DNA of 64,000 nucleotides from Hyphomicrobiales bacterium (GTDB lineage Bacteria; Pseudomonadota; Alphaproteobacteria; Rhizobiales; Rhizobiaceae): NCBI GenBank assembly GCA_900472575.1, contig UCIV01000017.1:244178-308177 (forward strand), written 5' to 3'. Shown here one piece after another: positions 28,571 through 37,497 of the stretch (the stretch's first letter is position 1; each line of letters begins with the position of its first letter). The translations under genes and the position numbers were made by a program. A model generated the notes under the pieces. That model saw nothing but the letters and a program-made list of their open reading frames with translations, was not told the origin of the DNA and made no database searches.

Positions 28571-29002
28571 TCAGTTGAGCGGCGTCCAGGTCCCGTCGGA
28601 ATTGCGGCAGGCGGCGCCTCTCGCGAGCATGTCCCGACCGTCGACAGTAACCGTGTGCCGGTATTGCCGGCAATTCTGTGCGCCTACCTGGTAAGGTGCG
28701 TTGGCGACGACCGTGCCGTTGGCGTTATCGCCCTTCCATTGAACAGACTGCCCGCCGGCCATCTCTTCCAGAGCACGGTATTCAGCTTCCAATGCGCGCG
28801 AGCGGTCGCTGGATGAAAGCTCTGCACCACTACGCCCAACGATACCGCCCTGCAGGGCGGTAATATAGCCTGCCGAGGCAGAAGGCTTTGGAGACAAGAG
28901 CCCTCGCGCACCGGCCGCAGAACGCGACGTCGACGTGCAGCCGGAAACGACAGCTATTCCGCAAAGGGTCAACAGCACGGTTGAAAAGCTCGTGGGGCGC
29001 AT
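28571..29002 (-). CDS. 17 kDa surface-antigen-like lipoprotein
   Basis: 143 aa. Lipoprotein signal with lipobox VVSGC near residue 22, so it is lipid-anchored in the envelope. A short Gly-rich segment is followed by a C-terminal domain with CRQYRHTVTVDGRDMLARGAAC and DGTW. This pattern is typical of the rickettsial 17 kDa antigen / RT0821-Lpp0805 outer-membrane lipoprotein family. ATG 29002 is chosen because the hydrophobic signal begins there; an upstream ATG (29029) would add nine polar residues. It lies between ccmI and feuQ but is probably separately expressed. Molecular role unknown. Confidence 0.8.
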   Translation of the reverse strand: MRPTSFSTVLLTLCGIAVVSGCTSTSRSAAGARGLLSPKPSASAGYITALQGGIVGRSGAELSSSDRSRALEAEYRALEEMAGGQSVQWKGDNANGTVVANAPYQVGAQNCRQYRHTVTVDGRDMLARGAACRNSDGTWTPLN

Positions 29003-29230
29003 CGCTTGCTTATGGTCTCCGACTTGCATGCTCGGCAGAAAACGAGGTCTTCACATCAGCATCTCCGCCCGCCTTGGGAAATAATTCCCTGGCTAGGTTG
29101 ATCGAGACCGTTGCAGAGCCTTGTTCGTCCGCCTTTCACTTCAATGATATAGCAGGCGATGCGATCGTCCAGAAGATATGACAGCAAGTCTTTAGCAGTT
29201 GCTCATTGGCCACAGGTTTCATGACCGGCG

Positions 29231-30676
29231 TCAGGCTGCGTCACGGGTCACTCCGGGCAGCAGAAGTCTTGCTCGCAATCCTCCGTGCGCACCACGGTCC
29301 AGATTGAAAGTACCATTGTATTCAGAGGCGATTTCACTGACGATCGAAAGGCCGAGACCGGCACCGGGCTTGCTTTCGTCCAGCCGTTTTCCGCGTTTCA
29401 TCGCTATGGTGATCTGCTCCGGCTCGAGACCGGGACCATCATCCTCTACAATCAGCTCTACCCATGCCCTTCGGGCAGCCTCGCCTTCGGAACCCGGCGG
29501 CGGAGACGACGGAGCGATCGCTACCCAGATATCGGTCTTGGCAAAACGCGCGGCATTCTCCAGAAGATTGCCAACCGTCTCTTCAAGGTCCTGCTGTTCC
29601 AGCGCCACCGCCAATGACGGCGGTGAAACGGAAAGGTGGAACTGCGTGTCCGGGTTTAACCTGCGCATGACGCGCACCAGCCGCTCCATCACCGGTTCGG
29701 CCTCGCTTCTGGCGAGAAGCGAATCGCGCTGAGCGGCGATCCGGGCGCGATTGAGATAGGACTGAACCTGGCTCTGCATCGCTTCGGCCTGCGAGCGCAC
29801 CAGATCGGACGGCACTTTCTCGCCCAGCCGCCCTTCGTTAAGCAGCACTGCAATCGGTGTTTTCAACGAATGGGCAAGATTACCCACCTGCATGCGCGCA
29901 CGCTCCACGATGCGTCGATTGCTTTCGATCAGCGCATTGATATCGTTTGCCAAGGGCATGATTTCGCGAGGGAAACGTCCCTCCAGTCGTTCGACTTCAC
30001 CGCGACGTACCCGCTCCAGTGAACGGCGTGCGCCCTTCAACGGCAACAGGCCGAAAAGGATCGCCAGGCCATTGACGATCAGGCTGCCAACACCGAACAC
30101 GGCAAGCGTGATATAGAGATTGCGCGAAAATCCGTGCACGTCATCTTCCACGACTGCCAAATTGCCCGAAACGCGAAACCGCGCCGCACGCCCTTCACCG
30201 TCGAGAACCACTTCGGTCTCGGCCACGAGTACCGTATTCCCGAAAGCATCATTGGTGCGGTAGAACCGTTCGTACCGATTGTTAAACGGCACGCTCAGAA
30301 TGGTCGGCACCTTGATATTCGAGGTTCCGAGCGAAGAAGACGACAGCGGCGTCGCTGCGAAAGTGCCGAGCGGCTCGATGATCCAGTACCAGCCCGTCTC
30401 CGGCTGCGAGAAACGCAGGTCACCGAGTTGCGGATTGCCCGAAAGCTTGTTGTCCTCACCGATCGTCATCGAGTTGATGACGTTATAGAGTTGCGCACGC
30501 AGCAGATCGGTAAAAGCCCGTTCCGACGATTGCCGGTAGAGCTGCGAGATGACGATCGCGATCACCACCAGCGCTACGGCAGACCATGCGGTCGCAAGCA
30601 GAAGCACGCGTGCGGTGAGTGACCGAAATCCTCCCATGCCAAGGCTCGGAGGCTGTTTGGGGAGACTATTGGGCAT
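29231..30676 (-). CDS. feuQ: Sensor histidine kinase FeuQ
   Basis: 481 aa. Two transmembrane helices (about 22-45 and 190-213) flank a periplasmic sensor of about 145 aa. HisKA with GNLAHSLKTPIAVLLNEG and HATPase_c with NLLENAARFA, DDGPGLEPEQ and GAGLGLSIVSE follow, a PhoQ-like layout. It is called FeuQ from synteny: feuN-feuP-feuQ beside cycHJKL. In rhizobia FeuPQ is linked to iron uptake and cyclic glucan export/osmoadaptation (established literature). ATG 30676 overlaps the end of feuP by 11 nt; a further internal ATG at 30637 is possible. Confidence 0.85.
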   Translation of the reverse strand: MPNSLPKQPPSLGMGGFRSLTARVLLLATAWSAVALVVIAIVISQLYRQSSERAFTDLLRAQLYNVINSMTIGEDNKLSGNPQLGDLRFSQPETGWYWIIEPLGTFAATPLSSSSLGTSNIKVPTILSVPFNNRYERFYRTNDAFGNTVLVAETEVVLDGEGRAARFRVSGNLAVVEDDVHGFSRNLYITLAVFGVGSLIVNGLAILFGLLPLKGARRSLERVRRGEVERLEGRFPREIMPLANDINALIESNRRIVERARMQVGNLAHSLKTPIAVLLNEGRLGEKVPSDLVRSQAEAMQSQVQSYLNRARIAAQRDSLLARSEAEPVMERLVRVMRRLNPDTQFHLSVSPPSLAVALEQQDLEETVGNLLENAARFAKTDIWVAIAPSSPPPGSEGEAARRAWVELIVEDDGPGLEPEQITIAMKRGKRLDESKPGAGLGLSIVSEIASEYNGTFNLDRGAHGGLRARLLLPGVTRDAA

Positions 30677-31337
30677 CGGCCGGCGCTTGCATCCGGTAGC
30701 CAAGCCCACGCACGGTCTCGATCAGATCAACACCGATTTTCTTGCGCAGTCGACCGACAAACACTTCGATCGTGTTGGAATCACGATCGAAATCCTGGTC
30801 ATACATATGCTCGACCAGTTCGGTGCGCGATACGACCGTGCCCATGTGGTGCATAAGATAAGACAGAAGGCGGAATTCGTGGGAGGTCAGCTTCAGGGCA
30901 ATGCCATCGACCGTTGCCTTGGAAGCCTTGGTGTCGAGGCGTACCGGGCCACAGACGATCTCTGACGACGAGTGACCAGCCGCGCGACGGATCAGCGCCC
31001 GCACTCGCGCCAGCACCTCTTCGACATGGAAGGGTTTTGCCACATAGTCGTCAGCACCGGCGTCTATGCCGGCCACCTTGTCGCTCCAGCGATCACGCGC
31101 CGTCAGCATCAAGACCGGCATGCCCTTGCCGTTGGAACGCCATTTCTCAACGACCGTGATGCCGTCCATTTCAGGCAGGCCGATATCGAGAATCACCGCG
31201 TCGTAAGGTTCCGTATCACCAAGGAAATGACCCTCCTCGCCGTCGAATGCGGTATCGACGACATAGCCGGATTCTTTCAATGCGTCCGAAAGCTGGCGAT
31301 TGAGATTGACGTCGTCTTCGACCACGAGAATGCGCAT
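30666..31337 (-). CDS. feuP: Response regulator FeuP
   Basis: 223 aa, the usual length. Receiver domain with E7/D8/D9, phospho-acceptor Asp51 (VILDIGLPEMDG) and the conserved Lys in VAKPFHVEE. A C-terminal OmpR-type winged helix ends in TVRGLGYRMQAP. Partner of FeuQ, whose gene overlaps its 3' end. The feuN-like gene lies 102 nt upstream on the same strand. Orthology rests on gene order plus sequence class. Confidence 0.88.
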   Translation of the reverse strand: MRILVVEDDVNLNRQLSDALKESGYVVDTAFDGEEGHFLGDTEPYDAVILDIGLPEMDGITVVEKWRSNGKGMPVLMLTARDRWSDKVAGIDAGADDYVAKPFHVEEVLARVRALIRRAAGHSSSEIVCGPVRLDTKASKATVDGIALKLTSHEFRLLSYLMHHMGTVVSRTELVEHMYDQDFDRDSNTIEVFVGRLRKKIGVDLIETVRGLGYRMQAPADAQ

Positions 31338-31439
31338 GAACCGTCCCCTGCATAAAATCTTGCAAGTATCTAGCGCATCAACCCGAAAACCGCACCCGGT
31401 TTCGGATCCAAAAAGGCGCTGATGTCTAGTATACTCCGC

Positions 31440-31703
31440 CTACATCGGCACCCGGACGGTGACCTTGCGCGGCCGTTCGCTGCCATTGCCCTGCACAAGG
31501 ACCGTTACAATGCAGGTCTGACCGTCCGAGGACGGCTGGGCCGACAGAAGCTGTCCACCCGTGTCACGAACGACGCGAGACGCGGCTGTGCCACAGTCGC
31601 CCGCAACAAGAACGAGATAGTCTCGTGCAGTCGCAGGCTCCCCAGGCAATGCTGCAAATGCAGTGCCGGCAGCCAAAATCGCTATGATCGGCAGTCGCGC
31701 CAT
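31440..31703 (-). CDS. feuN: FeuN-like small periplasmic regulator
   Basis: 87 aa. Cleavable signal peptide (about 1-26, hydrophobic core IIAILAAGTAFAA) and a small periplasmic domain with two cysteines (C37 and C64 region) that could form a disulfide. Its place directly upstream of feuP on the same strand, its size and export match FeuN of Sinorhizobium meliloti, a small essential periplasmic protein that restrains FeuQ/FeuP signalling (established literature). The assignment is from context and architecture; I cannot align the sequences. Confidence 0.7.
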   Translation of the reverse strand: MARLPIIAILAAGTAFAALPGEPATARDYLVLVAGDCGTAASRVVRDTGGQLLSAQPSSDGQTCIVTVLVQGNGSERPRKVTVRVPM

Positions 31704-31810
31704 GTGTACCTGTTTCCACTCAACCGACGAAAGGTCATGTCCAATGCATGTTATGGATTATGTATCGGATGACGGCTGAATGGCAAATGAATGCTCTGTA
31801 ATCCTCCCCT

Positions 31811-32041
31811 TCAGGATGGTCTGGAGGGGGCTTTTCCACCGATTGAGCCGGTTGCCACAAGGCGCCCGTAAAGCGCCAGAAGGCCACCGACGGCACCCGT
31901 CAATGTCACCGCGATATCGGCCAGTTCCGCTTGATCCGCAGCCCCGATCTCAAGGCCAGCAAGCTGTAGCGCGGAGGCTGCAACAGCAATCAGGGCGCCC
32001 CAGATCGTCTTCGACTGATACCAGTTCTTCATCAAATCCAT
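31811..32041 (-). CDS. Holin-like small membrane protein at the end of the GTA cluster
   Basis: 76 aa. Two hydrophobic segments (about 12-30 and 43-64) are separated by a short acidic loop, and the C-terminal tail is polar and basic. This is the topology of small phage holins. ATG 32041 follows AAGGAG by 8 nt. It lies 18 nt after the large tail-protein gene on the same strand. With the endolysin at 48605-49273 it could form a lysis pair (inference). It could equally be a non-lytic membrane protein of the cluster. Confidence 0.55.
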   Translation of the reverse strand: MDLMKNWYQSKTIWGALIAVAASALQLAGLEIGAADQAELADIAVTLTGAVGGLLALYGRLVATGSIGGKAPSRPS

Positions 32042-32059
32042 CTGTTCATCTCCTTGTTA

Positions 32060-35000
32060 TCAAAGATTGATCGATGATCGCGCAGGAATGCCCAGAGGAA
32101 CCGCGCGTCCCATCTGCCTGACTGCGAAATCGATACTTGTTTGCCGTTCACCGAAGTCGGCGAGTTCGTCTTCTGCGGCATAGGAAAAGGACGGCTCAGT
32201 CACTTCGATGCTCCTCACCACATCGCCATGAGCGATCAGATCGATGCGATACCGCTCCTGTGGTTCGTCTATCGGGATGTCCAAGGCCTCCCAGCCATCA
32301 GCGTCTACCCGGCCGCATCGCGTCCAGCCTATGACGATGTCTCCTTCAGCTCTCCTCTCGGCCCAAAGATGCACGGGTGCCAACGGAGTTTCTGCTCGCT
32401 CACCGCCCGTAAACACACGAGGTCCGGCCCGACCACCACCGCTGCCAAGGCTCTCGGCGAGCCAGTTCAGCGACCGCCCGCGTTCTTCGCTGCCGAGTCC
32501 AAGCGACACCACCGCTTCATCCAGCACGACAAACGGACTGCCGACCCCGGCACCGGCCACTGTCGCATCCTGCGTGCCGGCAAGCCCACGCAGCAGACCG
32601 GACAGCCGCCAGCGTTTTGGCGCAATTTCCTGCGCCGACAGAAAGCCGATGATTTCCCAGGCACCATTCTGCGCCTTCACCGCTATCCGGTTGTCGCCGG
32701 AAAGAACTGCAACGTCATCGGCCGATGCCAGTCCGCCAAAATGAAGATCCAATTCCAGTACATTCGCATGATCGAACCGCCCCGAGACGCCGGGCCGCAG
32801 CGGCGAAGTCAGCAACCCGAGTCGTGCAGGGCGATCAAGCGTCACCCGTGTGCGAAATGCCTCGCTGGTTGCCGAGGAGGAGATCACCATGCGCCGCCAG
32901 GGCCGGCAGTAACCGGCAACGCAGGCGAAGCTTTCCGATGCGGCATCCGTCAGGCGCGGCAGGTCCATGAAGTGCAGGACAGGCTGAAAGGCATCGGAAA
33001 CGCCTCCGCCGCTTGTATGACCTCGGCTGGTCGCCACATACGAACCGAAAGGCGGCACCGCCACATGATGGCGCGCCTCGATCCGGCGAATCGCGCCCTC
33101 TTCGATACGCTCGACCACGAATATTCCATCAGGCCCATCAGCGAGCCGGATCGCGTCACCCGTCCCGATTGCCTGGTCAGCCGGTGAAATCGCAAAATTC
33201 ACGGTCCGCCGTGCAATACGGTTTGCCCGTAGGGCAGCTTCAACCGCAGCAAGCGCCGTCTCCTCAAAAAGCGTTGCCGGCAGGTCGTAACCCAGCACCC
33301 GCTTGGCCGCGGCCAAAACCGGGCGCGAGCGCACGCTTGCCTGCTCGTAGTCCAGCACCGGATTGAAGAAACCCAATGCGGTCTCGGCAGGGAAATCGCT
33401 GTCGTGCCCCCGGTTTTCCGTCCATAGCGGCTCATCCTCGATATCGGCCAGAACGGCGATTTCATGCGGTACGAGGCTCGATGCCAAGCGCGAGCGAAAC
33501 CGTATCCGTCCACCATCCTCGACCGCATCGATCTGGAATGCCTCCATTAGCGGCTCGATCAAGGCCCGCGCCGAAGTGAGGTCCGCCTGCACGAAACCGG
33601 TCAGGTCACCGCTGACCGCAGAAACATCGAAATCCTCGATGCCATGATCGGCAAGGATCGCGGCAATCGCATCGGCGAGCGTGGTGCCGCCAATACGCCC
33701 GTTGAGCCAGTGCCCGGTCCGCCAGTTGCTGCCGTCGCTCCAGAACGACAGGTCATGCGGAAAGGCCGGCTGCGGGCGTGCGTCCCATGTCCAGACAAAA
33801 ACATGGTCCGGATCGACCATGCCCTGCGGTACTGTATTGCCCTGCCAATGATTGTGGTGCGCTTGAAGAAAACGCCGCTGCTGACTGTCCGATCTTCCGC
33901 CCGAAGAGAAGTATGGCAGATTGCTTTCAGCCGATTTCGGATCAACGAAGACATTCGGCTGATTGGCGCCCTTGTCCACTGCCGGACATCCCAGTTCCGT
34001 AAACCAGACGGGCTTCATTCCCGGCATCCAGACAGTCGGCGTCGCCCTCTCCGCACCATCTACACGGTCGAAATGCAGGCTCGACCACCAGCTTTCGATA
34101 TCCTTGTAACGAAAGACCCAGGGCTTGCCCGCCAGCCCGTCGGTTATGGGGGAGCGAAGGCGATTTTGCCGGTCAGCCTCACTGGCATAATACCAGTCAT
34201 ACCCTTCACCGGCTGCAATCTGCCCTGCCATCCCCGTCATGTCGTCGCGCGCAGCAAAGCCATCCGGGTTACGCTTTATGAGGTCATCGTCGCGCCAGTC
34301 GGCGAGCGGCATGTAATTGTCGATGCCCACCGCATCGATGTCCGGAGAGGCCCAGAGCGGATCGAGATGGAAAAAAACGTCGCCGCTACCGTCCTGCGGA
34401 TGATAGCCGAAATATTCGCTCCAGTCGGCACCATAGGTTATCTTCGTCTCCGCTCCGACCCTCGCCCTGACGTCCCCGGCCAGTTCGACCAGTTCGTCAA
34501 CAAAGGGAAACCGATCCGCCCCATCGCGCAATCGCGTCAACCCGCGCAGTTCAGAGCCAATGATGAAACCATCTACACCATCAGCATCGCCCACCATGTC
34601 CGCATAATGCAGAACCATGCGGCAATAACCTTCACTGCCTCGGCTGAAGGCCTCCACCTGGGCTCGCGCAACCGCCGTCCTGTCCACCGACCCGGCTTTT
34701 CCTGGGGCAGGATGACAGGTGATCCTGCCCCGCCATGGATAGGCCGCCTGTTCACTGCCGCCATAAGGATCGGGCAAACCGTTTCCAGCCGGAACATCCA
34801 TCATCACGAACGGATAGAGATAGACCTTCAACCCACGCGCCTTGAGATCCGCGATTGCCGCCCTGACGCTCCTATCGCTCGGCGTACCGCCATAGGCAGG
34901 CGCGCCGTCGCGCCGGCTGACCAGGTAAGCCTCACCTCGCCCGATGCCCGCTACCGACCAGGGATCGCTTTCATCGCGCCGCCCCTCCACTTCGACACCC

Positions 35001-35854
35001 GGCTTGATCCGGCAATGCCCTGCACGGAGATCCGTGCCGAACCACGAGACGACCAGCGCCACCCGTCGAAGGTTCGGGCAAAGCGCCTGCAACTCATCGA
35101 TCGAGGCCTGCCAGTCGGTCAGCGCCGTCGTCGTATGCCGGTTGATGATGCGGCCGCTGCCCTCACCGGTGCTCTCCGTTACCTGACGGGTCTGATAGCC
35201 ATGCTCCGTCGCCCCCGGAATGATTGTCACCGCCCGGATCTGCGCCTCCAGCCTGCCAACCGGTCGCAGCACCTCGAACTGCAGCAGCGGAATACGATTG
35301 CCGAACGCATCGAGCGGCAGCCTTTCGAAGACGATATAGGCCAGCCCGCGATAGGCCGGCGCCAATCCCTCTCCCTGTTTCGCCTCGATCAGCGGATCGG
35401 GCAGCTGTTCCTCGTCGCCGCGATAGACGCGCATTTCGATCGCGGTCAGGTCGATTTCCCGGCCATCGGCCCAGACACGCCTCACCGAAGCGATCGGCCC
35501 TTCGCACAACCCGATGGCGAAATTGGCAAAGTAGCGAAACGTCTCGACACGCGGGCCCGTCGCCTTGCCGCCGGTACGTTCACTCGTCACCTCCTCCTCG
35601 AAACGCGTGGCCCATATCAGGGTACCGCCGATCCGCGCCGTCCCGTAAAGCCGGTTGATTGCACTGCCCTCATCGGCACCCGGAATCCGCGCTGTACCGA
35701 GCCTTGTGCCCGAAATTGTCGCGTTTCCGTTGATCAAAGCCCGATCGACCATACTCCCGGCCACAGCGCCCGCAGCCCGACCGACAATCGCGCCGATGGG
35801 GCCAAAAACGCCGCCGAGCGCCGCGCCCGCAGCCTGAAAAAGAAGAGTAGCCAT
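32060..35854 (-). CDS. GTA tail protein g15-like, TIM-barrel host-interaction protein
   Basis: 1264 aa. Matches the GTA g15 / phage tail megatron class: a Gly/Ala-rich N-terminus (GAALGGVFGPIGAIVGRAAG), a phage tail-type region, a glycoside-hydrolase-like TIM-barrel (about 300-730, containing GSELRGLTRLRDG and TYGADWSEYFGYHP) and C-terminal tail/putative receptor-binding domains. RcGTA g15 is of similar length. It should sit at the tail tip and contact the recipient cell surface. It is separated from the hydrolase gene by an unusual 327-nt gap. Last structural gene of the minus-strand cluster. Confidence 0.9.
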   Translation of the reverse strand: MATLLFQAAGAALGGVFGPIGAIVGRAAGAVAGSMVDRALINGNATISGTRLGTARIPGADEGSAINRLYGTARIGGTLIWATRFEEEVTSERTGGKATGPRVETFRYFANFAIGLCEGPIASVRRVWADGREIDLTAIEMRVYRGDEEQLPDPLIEAKQGEGLAPAYRGLAYIVFERLPLDAFGNRIPLLQFEVLRPVGRLEAQIRAVTIIPGATEHGYQTRQVTESTGEGSGRIINRHTTTALTDWQASIDELQALCPNLRRVALVVSWFGTDLRAGHCRIKPGVEVEGRRDESDPWSVAGIGRGEAYLVSRRDGAPAYGGTPSDRSVRAAIADLKARGLKVYLYPFVMMDVPAGNGLPDPYGGSEQAAYPWRGRITCHPAPGKAGSVDRTAVARAQVEAFSRGSEGYCRMVLHYADMVGDADGVDGFIIGSELRGLTRLRDGADRFPFVDELVELAGDVRARVGAETKITYGADWSEYFGYHPQDGSGDVFFHLDPLWASPDIDAVGIDNYMPLADWRDDDLIKRNPDGFAARDDMTGMAGQIAAGEGYDWYYASEADRQNRLRSPITDGLAGKPWVFRYKDIESWWSSLHFDRVDGAERATPTVWMPGMKPVWFTELGCPAVDKGANQPNVFVDPKSAESNLPYFSSGGRSDSQQRRFLQAHHNHWQGNTVPQGMVDPDHVFVWTWDARPQPAFPHDLSFWSDGSNWRTGHWLNGRIGGTTLADAIAAILADHGIEDFDVSAVSGDLTGFVQADLTSARALIEPLMEAFQIDAVEDGGRIRFRSRLASSLVPHEIAVLADIEDEPLWTENRGHDSDFPAETALGFFNPVLDYEQASVRSRPVLAAAKRVLGYDLPATLFEETALAAVEAALRANRIARRTVNFAISPADQAIGTGDAIRLADGPDGIFVVERIEEGAIRRIEARHHVAVPPFGSYVATSRGHTSGGGVSDAFQPVLHFMDLPRLTDAASESFACVAGYCRPWRRMVISSSATSEAFRTRVTLDRPARLGLLTSPLRPGVSGRFDHANVLELDLHFGGLASADDVAVLSGDNRIAVKAQNGAWEIIGFLSAQEIAPKRWRLSGLLRGLAGTQDATVAGAGVGSPFVVLDEAVVSLGLGSEERGRSLNWLAESLGSGGGRAGPRVFTGGERAETPLAPVHLWAERRAEGDIVIGWTRCGRVDADGWEALDIPIDEPQERYRIDLIAHGDVVRSIEVTEPSFSYAAEDELADFGERQTSIDFAVRQMGRAVPLGIPARSSINL

Positions 35855-36181
35855 GGTCTCTCCCCACGCACCGGCCCTTACGACTAGATGCGCGCTAAAA
35901 TTGTGATAGCGTGTGTATGTTTGAGAGCAAAAGCAGCACGCGCCGAGCCAACCCGGCGCATCAGCGAAGATTGGCTACGCTGACTTCGGCAGAAGCCCTG
36001 CTTTCGAACATGGAGGTAAAGTTATGAAGCTTCGGCCGATTAGCCTTACACTTATCCGGACAGTGACCCGGACGGGCTGGTCAATGACCGTCCGGGTAAA
36101 TTTCAACAGATAAGCAAAACGGCGGGCGGGGCTGCAACCCCGCTCACCACTCCGATGATATACGCCAACTGACAGCCGTTT
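35855..36181. other. Structured intergenic gap between GTA g14- and g15-like genes
   Basis: 327 nt in a cluster where neighbouring tail genes otherwise overlap. It contains three perfect inverted repeats: GCGCCG/CGGCGC (35940-35945, 35954-35959), ACCCGGACGG/CCGTCCGGGT (36066-36075, 36088-36097) and GCGGGG/CCCCGC (36126-36131, 36138-36143). It also has a plus-strand mini-ORF behind a strong ribosome binding site. It may hold a promoter for the tail-fibre gene, a terminator after g14, or a small RNA; the sequence does not decide. Confidence 0.5.
36024..36113 (+). CDS. Candidate 29-aa mini-ORF in the GTA gap
   Basis: 29 aa, very basic (MKLRPISLTLIRTVTRTGWS, then a short tail). Support is the perfect Shine-Dalgarno GGAGG (36012-36016) 7 nt before ATG 36024 on the strand opposite to the GTA genes. 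A 10-bp inverted repeat lies inside its 3' half. The short length makes it uncertain. Confidence 0.3.
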   Translation: MKLRPISLTLIRTVTRTGWSMTVRVNFNR

Positions 36182-36625
36182 TCAATCAATCCGGGTTTCC
36201 GGAAAGCGATGCACGGCCGCAATCCTGCGCCGCCATGAAGCCACCAGCGCCGAGCGTATCACCGCAGCCTGTTCGTAGGCGTGAATGAAATGGGTCGGAC
36301 CGGCCAGAATACCGGCATGCTTTGCCGCACAATCCGGCCGCCAGCGAAATAGAAGCAGATCTCCCGGCCTCGCCTCTGCCAATGGCAAGGCTGGTCCGAA
36401 CAATCGCCGCCCGGCCTGCATCAGTCTATCCTCGCCGCTGCGCTCGGCCCAGTCCGGCGCATAGGGCTGTACGACTTCCGGCTCCTGGCCATAAAGCTCG
36501 CGCCAGACGCCACGGATCAGGCCGATGCAATCGCAGCCCACGCCTTTTACTGCGCCCTGATGGCGATAGGGCGTGCCGATCCAGTTTTCCGCCAGCGCGA
36601 CGATCCGATCACCCGGCCCCGTCAT
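36182..36625 (-). CDS. GTA g14-like NlpC/P60 cell wall hydrolase
   Basis: 147 aa. NlpC/P60 peptidase fold with catalytic Cys33 in GCDCIGLIRG, His103 in AAKHAGI and a further His115 in FIHAY. Homologues in GTA and phage tails (g14) are tail-tip peptidases that open peptidoglycan during DNA delivery. Its start overlaps the g13-like gene by 4 nt, showing translational coupling. Confidence 0.9.
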   Translation of the reverse strand: MTGPGDRIVALAENWIGTPYRHQGAVKGVGCDCIGLIRGVWRELYGQEPEVVQPYAPDWAERSGEDRLMQAGRRLFGPALPLAEARPGDLLLFRWRPDCAAKHAGILAGPTHFIHAYEQAAVIRSALVASWRRRIAAVHRFPETRID

Positions 36626-37497
36626 TCGAAAATCGGGCCGCCGTCATGGACCCGCTCCCCGTCTGCATAGGAATAGGCGAAGTCCGAACCCGGCACATGC
36701 GGGAAGCCACGGAAATTTAGAGAATTGGCGAAACGCTCCCGACACATTGAAAACGTCTTGTCGCAGCCGGCCGTCACGGTGAATGCCCGGCCCGGCTCGA
36801 TCCTCTCTTCCAGCGGCAACCAGAGTGAAAGGACAGCAGTCCCGTCTTGGCGCCTGCCATGTCCATCCACCTCCGCGGAGAGGCCTGACGAAAACACGAC
36901 CCTGCCCTGCCGGAAAAAACCATCGGCGAAACCGGACAGCCCCGATACGAGCAGCCTGCTTCTATCGATCATCTCGACGACCGATCCTTCGCCACGCCAG
37001 GCGACAAGATTCATCCTGCACCTGCCATCCCCCAGGCTCGCATCACAGCGGCGGTTGTAAAGCCTGCCCTGCGGCTGGTTCAGCCGGTGTGCCATGCTGC
37101 GCAGCTCCGCACGAAACCGGCCGCCGGCCCGCACGACCTCGCCGATCTCGCGCACATTCAGCAACATGCGCTCATCCGGCGCGGCCCAGTTGACGAGAAA
37201 CAGCTCCACCCGAGCGCCATCATATCGCCCGGCCGCCAGATCACCCTCCTCGATCGCCGCACTTGAAAACCCACCTGCCACCTCGTCAGCTTCCGCGCCA
37301 AGTCCTGCGGCCTGCTCGCTTTCGCTCGCTTCAAAGCCGCTCGCCGCCAGAAAATTCGTGCCGTCGAAACTAAGGTCGCGGTCGTGGTCGGTAAAACCGA
37401 TCACGACGTCATCGCGCCGCGTCACCCGCCAGCAATGGCAGGTCGTCGTCGCCTGCCCGTCGAGATGCGTCTTGAATGCCTGCGAGATTGTCCTCAC
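36622..37497 (-). CDS. GTA g13-like baseplate hub protein (DUF2163)
   Basis: 291 aa. N-terminal DUF2163 domain with CHCWRVTRRDDVVIGFTDHD and FDGTNFLAASGFEASE, and a C-terminal phage BR0599-type domain with GCDKTFSMCRERFANSLNF and GFPHVPG near the end. Such proteins are the baseplate hub of GTA particles. Several conserved Cys (CDASLGDGRCRMNL) are typical. It overlaps both g12- and g14-like genes by 4 nt. Confidence 0.9.
   Translation of the reverse strand: MRTISQAFKTHLDGQATTTCHCWRVTRRDDVVIGFTDHDRDLSFDGTNFLAASGFEASESEQAAGLGAEADEVAGGFSSAAIEEGDLAAGRYDGARVELFLVNWAAPDERMLLNVREIGEVVRAGGRFRAELRSMAHRLNQPQGRLYNRRCDASLGDGRCRMNLVAWRGEGSVVEMIDRSRLLVSGLSGFADGFFRQGRVVFSSGLSAEVDGHGRRQDGTAVLSLWLPLEERIEPGRAFTVTAGCDKTFSMCRERFANSLNFRGFPHVPGSDFAYSYADGERVHDGGPIFE

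Noticed and set aside
33644..35887. 747-aa plus-strand frame opposite the large tail gene
   Set aside because: Shadow of the g15-like gene; its composition (Arg/Pro/Ala/Asp-rich) is typical of antisense frames.
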